Of a DNA stretch of 15,835 nucleotides, positions 1-6,639 are shown one piece after another. The DNA lies in contig JAUVXU010000025.1 in assembly GCA_030603445.1 (NCBI GenBank), positions 1 to 15,835 on the forward strand, written 5' to 3'. The translations under genes and the position numbers were made by a program. Source of the DNA: Methanomicrobia archaeon. Its GTDB lineage: Archaea > Methanobacteriota_B > Thermococci > Methanofastidiosales > NM3. The notes under the pieces were generated by a model that was given only the letters and a program-made list of their open reading frames with translations, did not search any database and had not been told where the DNA came from. Position 1 is the stretch's first letter; each line of letters opens with the position of its first letter.

Positions 1-1
1 T

Positions 2-3000
2 AATGGCCTAGATGTATTTGATGCCGATTCATCTCAAAAAGTCGTGATAGAAAATGCTAAATTAGGAAAAAATATGGTAATCCAAGGCCCCCCTGGAACA
101 GGGAAAAGCCAGACTATTGCCAATATTATAATTAATATGGTGGCCGATGGAAAAACGGTACTTTTTGTCAGCCAAAAAGCAGCTGCACTCGAAGTAGTAT
201 ATAATAAACTTGAGAAAATAGATATGGGAAAATATTGTTTGAAACTACATGGCCATAATGCAAATAAAAAAGAAGTGGTCAATGAATTATACAATCATTT
301 AGAAACATCTTTTAATATTCCAACTAATATTATAAATGCTGATATTAAAACTTATCTTTCGAGCCAATCAGCATTGAATAACTATTATTTCTCTTTATGC
401 GAGAAAAAAGAACCTTATAATAAGTCGTTATTTAATATTAATGGAAAGATAGCCAAACTTGAAAATGTTCCATTTTCCAACTGTGATTTTTCTAGTTTAC
501 TATCATATGATATAGAAGAAATTGATGATATTAGAAATGAATTAGAAAAATTAGATGGCATTTTTGATAATAGTAACGATCCATTTAATTCACCGCTTTA
601 TTTTTTAAAATATAATGATAACACCCAATTTTATAATAATTTAGAATTAATACTCCAAAAATTAACAACAAACAGAGAGATATTTAACTTCATAGACAAT
701 TTTAAACAATATTTCAAAGAAAAAATGACTTTTAAAGACATATGTTTTGTGTTAGATAAATATAAAACACTAGAAAATATCATTGATCATGTATTTTTAT
801 CCCTTGATTGCGATTTATCATTATGTTTTAATGTGTTAAATGAAATAATGCTAAATTACTCGGAGATTGAAAATACCAAGAATAAAGCTAAAGGTCTAGT
901 GAATGTATCTTTCTTTGATGCATTAACAACTCATGAAGAAAATGTATTGAAAAAGTCTGGAATCCTAAGTAGATTCTTTAATAAAGAATACAATAATTCG
1001 ATGAGATCTCTACGCCAATATGAACTTTATTCATTGACAAAAAATGAATGGACATATTTATTCGATTTAAAAAATCAATATTACGAAAAAAAAGTAAAAT
1101 TAGAATCTCTCATCAATCAAAACAAAGAAATTTTATTTTCTTTAGGACTTCATAACTTGGATATGAATACTTCTAATTATATTAATAACATAATATCTTT
1201 TCAAAAATTATTACGCGAAACAAAGCAGTTTGGAGAATCTCAAAGAGCTTTTATTCTGTCTCTTTCAGAATATCAATATTTTGATTCAATTAACAAATAC
1301 TGTGAATCACTCAATAATATAAATTCATTCTTCAAATGTGTTATTATTAAACAAGATAATGATTATGAATTAATAAGAGGTATCCTGGATGCATCCTATG
1401 GGTGCATGGAGAAAAAAGCTGAATACATATACTTTCTTCGTATGATAAATACATTAAACGAAAATATTGTTCAAATAATAACTGAATATTATAAATCAAA
1501 AATTGAATGTTCATTAGTGGATTATTTTGATAAAACCTATTATTTATTACTTAAAAATTCTCGTCAATATACTCCTGAATTAATTCTTCCACGAAATGAA
1601 GCAAAAATTTTGAGAGAAAAGGGAACAAAAAATCAAGATAATTCAAGAATACGCCATATTAAAAAATTAGAAAGTTATAAACCAAATCTAATCTATGATT
1701 CTTATGGAAATCTAAGCATTAAATTATTGAAAAGGGAAAAGGAAAAAAAGAGGAGGTTAAAACCATTAAGAGTGCTTTTTTATGATATAGAAGATTTGAT
1801 ATTTAAAATCAAACCATGTTTCATGATGAGCCCTTTATCAGTATGCCAATATATTAATCCAGATTTCATAAAATTTGATGTCGTTATATTTGATGAAGCA
1901 TCACAGATAATGATAGAAGATGCAGTAAATTGTCTTATCAGAGCAAGACAGTTGATAGTGGCGGGCGATACAAAACAATTGCCCCCTACTACATTTTTCC
2001 TACGTGATGATGAAGAGGATTATGAAGATATTGAATTGTTACCAAGTTTTTTAAGTGAGTGTTCTACACGATTCCCTGAAAAGTTACTGAAATGGCATTA
2101 CAGAAGTAAAGACGAATCACTCATTACATTTTCAAATCTTAAATATTATAACAATAGATTATTTACATTTCCATCAAATAGTAGCAATCCATTGTTAGGT
2201 ATTGATTTTCACTATGTTGAAAATGGAATTTATGATAGGGGTAAATCACGTACTAACCGTATTGAAGCTGAAGAAATTGTAACAATATTCAATGATATTA
2301 GAAAAAAATATCCAGATAAATCAATTGGCATTATTGCATTCAGCATTAGCCAAGAACGTGCCATCTATCAAGCATTTGAAAACAGAGGTGTATATTTTGA
2401 TGATATAAAAGATTCTCCAAATAACGAACCATTCTTCATAAAGAATTTAGAAACGGTGCAAGGTGATGAAAGAGATATTATTATATTGAGTATTTGTTAT
2501 GGCAGAGATGGATTAGGAAAGTTAAATTATAATTTCGGACCTATTAATAAAGATGGAGGCCATAAAAGATTAAATGTTGCTATAACTCGATCTAGATATA
2601 AGACTATTGTAGTATCCTCTATTAGATATCATGATTTAGATGATTCCAAGCTTCATTCTGAAGGAACAAATAACTTGAAACAATATCTATCTTTTGCTGA
2701 AAACAAAAACCTTGATCTCCCTACTGTAAGAAATGATTACATGTTTGATTCAGATTTTGAAGAGGCAGTATATGATAGATTAAAAGAATCGGGCCTTAAT
2801 TTACAAACTCAGGTGGGATGTTCAGAGTATAAGATAGATATGGCAGTAGTTCACCCAAATAAACCCGGAAAATATGTGCTTGGTATCGAGTGTGATGGAG
2901 CACAATATCATTCATCTAAATTCGCTCGTGACCGTGATAGGATTCGTCAAAAAATTCTAGAAAGCCAAGGATGGCACATTTATCGCATTTGGTCTGATGA

Positions 3001-3721
3001 TTGGTTACATAATTCATCTAACGTTGTTAGAGTAATAACGGAATTGATTACAGATTTAGTAGAAAAAGACACAGAAAAACATCCTGCAAAATACGAATAC
3101 GAAAAACTCGATGTTAAAGAAAATAATTTAAAAAAAATTAACCTACAAGATATGTATCCTAAATATGAAAGTGTGATTCTAGAGATAAATGAAATAGGTC
3201 TAAGTGAAGCGAATAATTACAGATTATCTTTCAACTCTAAGGCATGCAAATACTTATACCAAAATGCAAACAAAGTAATGAACACAGAGGCGCCCATTAC
3301 AAAAGAACTTTTGATGAAGCGTGTTTTTAGTAGCATAGGAGTAAAAAAAATTACAAATAAATCAAAGAAAATATTTGATAATTTTTTTAAATCATATAAA
3401 TTTGAAAAAAATTTAATATTAAGTAATGGGACTGTATTTATGACTGATGATAAAGTACTTGTAGATGTTCGTATTTCTAATGAAATCTCAAGGCCTTTTG
3501 AATATATACCTATTCAAGAACTAGGAAGAGCAATTGTTGACATATTATTGAATTCTTCTCTTGATAAAAAAGGCATAATTCATGATGTTCCACGCTTAAT
3601 ATACGGATATGGGCGAGTTGGTAATAATATAAGAAAAAAAATGGAAGATACTATAAAATATTTGGAAAATAAGAAGTTAATTGTTGAAAAAAATGGAAAA
3701 TATTTTCCATTTGATAATTAA
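2..3721 (+). CDS. SF1 helicase-nuclease, Hhe/DUF4011-DUF3320-like, 5' end missing
   Basis: Large superfamily 1 (UPF1/DNA2-type) helicase fused to a Vsr-like nuclease. The frame is open from base 2, so the N-terminus (probably DUF4011) lies outside the window and the GTG at 44 is not the true start. Numbering from base 2: Walker A GPPGTGKS at 29-36; a roughly 590-residue AT-rich, helical insertion; Walker B DEAS at 631-634; motif III GDTKQLPPT at about 655; WHYRS soon after; QGDER motif V; motif VI NVAITRSR at about 858. A PD-(D/E)XK domain of the MTES_1575/Vsr type follows, with D946, E963-C-D965, an ARDRDR stretch and GWHIYRIWSDDW. The last 80 residues match the DUF3320 pattern (PIQELGRAIVDIL, then GYGRVGNNIRKKME). 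This order matches the single-gene DUF4011-helicase-Vsr (Hhe) anti-phage family. The nuclease presumably cuts invading nucleic acid; the target is unknown. No partner gene is visible downstream. Domain calls are strong; the defence role is inferred from the family. Confidence 0.88.
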   Translation, partial: NGLDVFDADSSQKVVIENAKLGKNMVIQGPPGTGKSQTIANIIINMVADGKTVLFVSQKAAALEVVYNKLEKIDMGKYCLKLHGHNANKKEVVNELYNHLETSFNIPTNIINADIKTYLSSQSALNNYYFSLCEKKEPYNKSLFNINGKIAKLENVPFSNCDFSSLLSYDIEEIDDIRNELEKLDGIFDNSNDPFNSPLYFLKYNDNTQFYNNLELILQKLTTNREIFNFIDNFKQYFKEKMTFKDICFVLDKYKTLENIIDHVFLSLDCDLSLCFNVLNEIMLNYSEIENTKNKAKGLVNVSFFDALTTHEENVLKKSGILSRFFNKEYNNSMRSLRQYELYSLTKNEWTYLFDLKNQYYEKKVKLESLINQNKEILFSLGLHNLDMNTSNYINNIISFQKLLRETKQFGESQRAFILSLSEYQYFDSINKYCESLNNINSFFKCVIIKQDNDYELIRGILDASYGCMEKKAEYIYFLRMINTLNENIVQIITEYYKSKIECSLVDYFDKTYYLLLKNSRQYTPELILPRNEAKILREKGTKNQDNSRIRHIKKLESYKPNLIYDSYGNLSIKLLKREKEKKRRLKPLRVLFYDIEDLIFKIKPCFMMSPLSVCQYINPDFIKFDVVIFDEASQIMIEDAVNCLIRARQLIVAGDTKQLPPTTFFLRDDEEDYEDIELLPSFLSECSTRFPEKLLKWHYRSKDESLITFSNLKYYNNRLFTFPSNSSNPLLGIDFHYVENGIYDRGKSRTNRIEAEEIVTIFNDIRKKYPDKSIGIIAFSISQERAIYQAFENRGVYFDDIKDSPNNEPFFIKNLETVQGDERDIIILSICYGRDGLGKLNYNFGPINKDGGHKRLNVAITRSRYKTIVVSSIRYHDLDDSKLHSEGTNNLKQYLSFAENKNLDLPTVRNDYMFDSDFEEAVYDRLKESGLNLQTQVGCSEYKIDMAVVHPNKPGKYVLGIECDGAQYHSSKFARDRDRIRQKILESQGWHIYRIWSDDWLHNSSNVVRVITELITDLVEKDTEKHPAKYEYEKLDVKENNLKKINLQDMYPKYESVILEINEIGLSEANNYRLSFNSKACKYLYQNANKVMNTEAPITKELLMKRVFSSIGVKKITNKSKKIFDNFFKSYKFEKNLILSNGTVFMTDDKVLVDVRISNEISRPFEYIPIQELGRAIVDILLNSSLDKKGIIHDVPRLIYGYGRVGNNIRKKMEDTIKYLENKKLIVEKNGKYFPFDN

Positions 3722-3722
3722 A

Positions 3723-3872
3723 TTAAAAGATTATAGGCGATCTTTTCATAATATCTAATACATCAAAGTCAAGTAATAACACCATTTTATGGGTTTCGCC
3801 AATAACGCAATATAATTTCATAGGCTTGGCTTTGCTCCAATGCTCGTTGAATGGAAAACTAAGAAAAGGGGT
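3723..3872 (-). pseudogene. coding-like fragment, possible gene remnant
   Basis: The minus strand is open for 49 codons between a stop at 3873-3875 and a TAA at 3723-3725. It contains an ATG at 3821-3819 that would give a 32-residue peptide starting MKLYCVIGETHKMVLLLDFD. The sequence looks protein-like (alternating hydrophobic and charged residues), but the ATG has no ribosome binding site and protein-like sequence continues upstream of it to the preceding stop. Its stop lies 1 base from the helicase stop, in convergent orientation. I do not recognise the family. It may be the 3' remnant of a lost gene or chance. Confidence 0.25.
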
Positions 3873-3888
3873 TTAACTATAATCCCCT
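3867..3888. terminator. G/C hairpin before a T-rich run
   Basis: AGGGG (3867-3871) and CCCCT (3884-3888) form an inverted repeat around a 12-base AT-rich loop, followed at 3889-3899 by a T-rich run. It could end transcription arriving from the helicase gene, although it lies about 145 bases past that stop codon. The stem is only five pairs, so the call is weak. Confidence 0.3.
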
Positions 3889-3944
3889 ATATTCTTTTTC
3901 GCTGATTAATAAAAAGATATTTTCGGTAAAACATTTTTATTTTT

Positions 3945-4105
3945 ATGCTGTATATGGGTAACGTGAATAATATTATTGGGACAGCGATCTTAGGGAACGT
4001 AGGCCCCAATCCCATAAACAAGCCAATCGAGGGCTTCAACAAAACAGCGAATAATATCTTTCCTAAAAATCCTTTGAGGTTTTTATGAATTGATAAACGG
4101 GTCAT
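3945..4105. other. short stretch open on both strands before the PIN gene
   Basis: On the plus strand an ATG at 3945 opens 47 codons ending in TGA at 4086-4088 (the interior reads NIIGTAILGNVGPNPINKP). On the minus strand an ATG at 4105-4103 opens a hydrophobic 70-codon frame that could form one or two membrane helices and ends near 3887. Neither start has a Shine-Dalgarno motif. The stretch is less AT-rich than its surroundings, which hints at coding history, but the strand cannot be decided. Neither product is recognised. Confidence 0.2.
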
Positions 4106-4109
4106 TGAA

Positions 4110-5264
4110 ATGAGCAAAGAAGAAAAATATGTCCAAAAGATAAAAAACGATGTCGATGAGCGCCTTTACGAGCTTTTAATGCTTCACTTGAGGGACATCG
4201 ATGAGAAGATCAGGATACATTCTGAAGCAAATATTAAACTAAAGAAGGAATTTATCTCCATTTTGGAAGGGGCAATATCCAATTTAAGAAATAACATTAC
4301 TTCCTTTAGTAGATTAAGCTACTATCGATATATCATTATCATCTGCAACACCATCTTGAGATTCGACACGACCAGGCAGGATCTAAAAGAGCTGAAAAAA
4401 GAGCTTATCGAAGACTTCACCCATTCAGATTCGGACGAACACGGTTTCATACCCCTTAACTACCAGATGAACGAGGTGAGGATAACATATGACGTTGCCT
4501 ACCTGACATACCTTGTCCAAAAATACATTGACAAGGGTTACTGGACGTATGCCCTTTACTGTCTCAAGGCAGTTGACATGCTGGAACCGGACCTTGATGA
4601 GATCGGTGGGTGGTACAAGACGATATATAAGAATCTTAAAGGACTTTCCCCACGGCAAGCAGATCATGAGACGCCGGTGGGAAAGGCGTTGGTGATAGAC
4701 TCAAACATTGCAATATCCATGATAAGCGACAACATCGGAAGGTATAGATTTCAGGAGAGGCAGGATGTAAATTGGGACATCCTATCATCAAACACGCTTT
4801 TCATTACGCCTTCGGTGCGAGACGAGGTAAGAAAGCATGTTGAGTTCATGGATGTCAAGATCAGGAAGTTTTGCAGGAAGAACCCCGCATTTGACAAAGA
4901 TGCGATATGCTCAGAATTTCATAAGAGGTATGAAGATCTTGTTCAAATGTATTCTATCGACGTGGATTTGGATGATAACAACATTGAGCCGATAAGGGAA
5001 TTCTATTTGCGGTATGTTCCAACACTAGCAGATATACTAGACGAGAAGAACAGCCACTATTATGTTTCACATAAGTTGAGAAAGCTTGCCCAGAGGGAGG
5101 ATCTTCTGCCTGAAAGGGGCGACATGGGGCTGCTTTCTGAAGTTATCTCTTTGAGAGAGAATGGAGTGGACGTGGACGGGATAATATCACTTGACAAGGA
5201 TTTTACTGTTTTTTCGGGAGATATTTATGACAAATTTGGGATTAAGGTGTATATGCCGTATTAA
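4110..5264 (+). CDS. PIN-domain ribonuclease with long helical N-terminal region
   Basis: 384-residue protein. Residues 1 to about 185 are mainly helical and charged, with no recognised domain. Residues 190-384 form a PIN (VapC/FEN-like) nuclease domain, seen from its ordered acidic residues: D197 in ALVIDSNIAIS, E239 in SVRDEVRKH, D338 in RGDMGLLSEV, and D362/D364 in IISLDKDF. PIN domains cut RNA with two metal ions held by these acids. At 384 residues it is far longer than a VapC toxin (about 130) and no antitoxin-like ORF stands next to it, so a simple toxin-antitoxin pair is unlikely. The ATG at 4110 has only a weak upstream match to a ribosome binding site. The gene is clearly richer in G+C than the helicase before it and is convergent with the mcrC-like gene, 37 bases away. 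Its place in a defence island suggests an RNA-cutting defence effector, but that is inference. Confidence 0.8.
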   Translation: MSKEEKYVQKIKNDVDERLYELLMLHLRDIDEKIRIHSEANIKLKKEFISILEGAISNLRNNITSFSRLSYYRYIIIICNTILRFDTTRQDLKELKKELIEDFTHSDSDEHGFIPLNYQMNEVRITYDVAYLTYLVQKYIDKGYWTYALYCLKAVDMLEPDLDEIGGWYKTIYKNLKGLSPRQADHETPVGKALVIDSNIAISMISDNIGRYRFQERQDVNWDILSSNTLFITPSVRDEVRKHVEFMDVKIRKFCRKNPAFDKDAICSEFHKRYEDLVQMYSIDVDLDDNNIEPIREFYLRYVPTLADILDEKNSHYYVSHKLRKLAQREDLLPERGDMGLLSEVISLRENGVDVDGIISLDKDFTVFSGDIYDKFGIKVYMPY

Positions 5265-5301
5265 CAAAAGAATAATATATGGAATGTTCAACCCTATTAA
5301 A

Positions 5302-6516
5302 TCAATTCGAGCAGGCAGATTTTATTAAACCTTCAATATTTCCATCACCAATCTTTATAACTGATACATTTTGGCTATGTTGCCTTACAACATCTACATT
5401 GTCCAAGAACAGCCAGCCTTTTATCTTATCAGAAGAAAAAACTGCATTTGCGTCATCTTCAAAATAATTGTCACTTGACCGTATCAGTGCCATGTATTCA
5501 AGGAGTTCCTTGAGGCCTTTAGACGCATAATAGACAGATTCAGTGTATTTGACCTCACCGAGGAAGACCTGAACGGGTCGTTTTTGGCCTTTATGGTATT
5601 TCTCTAGCACAATATCAGGCCTGCCACCCCATAACACATCACCTCGCTGCAAATCAAAGAATTTTTTACTAGCTTTTTGCCATTCCTTTACAACGAGAGA
5701 TTCGCGCTTTAGGTACCCATCCTTTTCCGGTATTTTGATGTTCTCCCATTTTTCACGAAAATTGAAAACTCCTGTACTGTCATGATATATTCGATAACGA
5801 TAATACTCGTCCTCCCATTCTGCAACGATGTTGTTATTACCATCAATAATATTGAAGGTAACGGCTTTCTTATCATGGGTCATGGCCATGATTACCTTGA
5901 ATATCCAGAATAGTTCAAACAATACCTTGACTCTGCCGGGTCTTATAAATGTGTTTTTTAGTAGCTCTTGAGCTTCTGAAGGAGCCAAATCATAATTCAT
6001 GAGCTTTTTGTAGTCACTCATGAGCTTGGCAGCCTCACTGTAGAGCGTGTTACGGGATTGCAAGGTGTTTGATATCATCCGTTCTGTCAATATCACTTCA
6101 CCTTCCTCCCTGATACGCCGCAGATAGATGTTCCGTTGATAAACGCCCTTGAGCATTGCCAAAAGGTTGCCTTTAGTCCATCCCTTGAGCCAGGGGTAAT
6201 CATTTTTGATTGCACGATATACGTCATTGGAAGTAATGGAATACATGGTCTTTAAGAGTTCGTTAAGGACGATATTCTCAGGTATGGAGTACTTGCGCTC
6301 TACAAGGTCAACATAATAAGGTGATAAGGTATCATTGGATCTGCAACGTTCCTTGAAGGTCTTTTGCCAATCTATGCGCCCACGAATTTTGTCCCTTTGT
6401 TGCTCATTGTACTTGTGCGTCGTAGTCTTAATTCGACGAATTCGTTGTGGTAAAGACGACACAAAATTGGTAACATCATTTCTCAAGATGAAATGAATGC
6501 GAAGCAATTTTTCCAT
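5302..6516 (-). CDS. mcrC: McrC-like PD-(D/E)XK nuclease subunit, N-terminus cut off by a stop codon
   Basis: 404 residues from the ATG at 6516. McrC is the nuclease subunit that McrB recruits to cleave DNA containing methylcytosine. The C-terminal third shows the nuclease motif: D301 in GGRPDIVLEK, then E321-V-K323 in LGEVKYT. The central part is helical and includes KIRGRIDWQKTFKERC (about residues 42-57), typical of McrC/DUF2357-like proteins. It lies just downstream of mcrB on the same strand. The ATG at 6516 has no ribosome binding site. The same frame continues upstream as credible coding sequence back to a TGA at 6598-6600 and, beyond it, to an ATG at 6639 overlapping the mcrB end. The product visible here is therefore probably an N-terminally shortened or dead version. 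The assignment as McrC-like rests on the motif and operon partner; other McrB-linked nucleases are possible. Confidence 0.75.
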   Translation of the reverse strand: MEKLLRIHFILRNDVTNFVSSLPQRIRRIKTTTHKYNEQQRDKIRGRIDWQKTFKERCRSNDTLSPYYVDLVERKYSIPENIVLNELLKTMYSITSNDVYRAIKNDYPWLKGWTKGNLLAMLKGVYQRNIYLRRIREEGEVILTERMISNTLQSRNTLYSEAAKLMSDYKKLMNYDLAPSEAQELLKNTFIRPGRVKVLFELFWIFKVIMAMTHDKKAVTFNIIDGNNNIVAEWEDEYYRYRIYHDSTGVFNFREKWENIKIPEKDGYLKRESLVVKEWQKASKKFFDLQRGDVLWGGRPDIVLEKYHKGQKRPVQVFLGEVKYTESVYYASKGLKELLEYMALIRSSDNYFEDDANAVFSSDKIKGWLFLDNVDVVRQHSQNVSVIKIGDGNIEGLIKSACSN

Positions 6517-6639
6517 ATCATCAATATTGAGTGAAGTATCAATTTTTTTTGTAAAGGATGAGATATCACCATATTTAAGGAAAGTGAAAAGATGCTCTCA
6601 AACTTCCTTGACAAGAGCACCCTCACTTGTTTTCGTCAT
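6517..6639 (-). pseudogene. original 5' end of mcrC, interrupted by in-frame TGA
   Basis: Reading upstream from the 404-residue frame, the codons give HLFTFLKYGDISSFTKKID and similar sequence back to an in-frame TGA at 6598-6600. Before the TGA the frame continues MTKTSEGALVKEV to an ATG at 6639-6637, which overlaps the mcrB stop (6625-6623) by 17 bases, a usual translational-coupling arrangement. No GTG or TTG lies between the TGA and the ATG at 6516. The simplest reading is a nonsense change (for example CGA or GGA to TGA) in a gene whose true start is 6639, giving an intact length of about 445 residues. TGA also ends mcrB and this gene, so it acts as a stop in this genome. Confidence 0.6.

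Noticed and set aside
44-3721. GTG at 44 as the true start of the helicase gene
   Set aside because: The frame is open to the left edge and its codons (NGLDVFDADSSQKVV) continue the family pattern before Walker A, so the gene is simply cut by the window.
4425-4695. Short ORFs on both strands inside the PIN gene
   Set aside because: They are out-of-frame readings of a gene whose catalytic residues are all intact in the main frame.
4110-5264. PIN gene as a VapC toxin of a VapBC pair
   Set aside because: The protein is far too long for VapC and no AbrB- or RHH-type antitoxin ORF precedes it.
6598-6600. TGA in mcrC as selenocysteine or recoded tryptophan
   Set aside because: McrC is not a known selenoprotein, no SECIS-like element was seen, and TGA ends mcrB, mcrC and vsr here, so it works as a stop.
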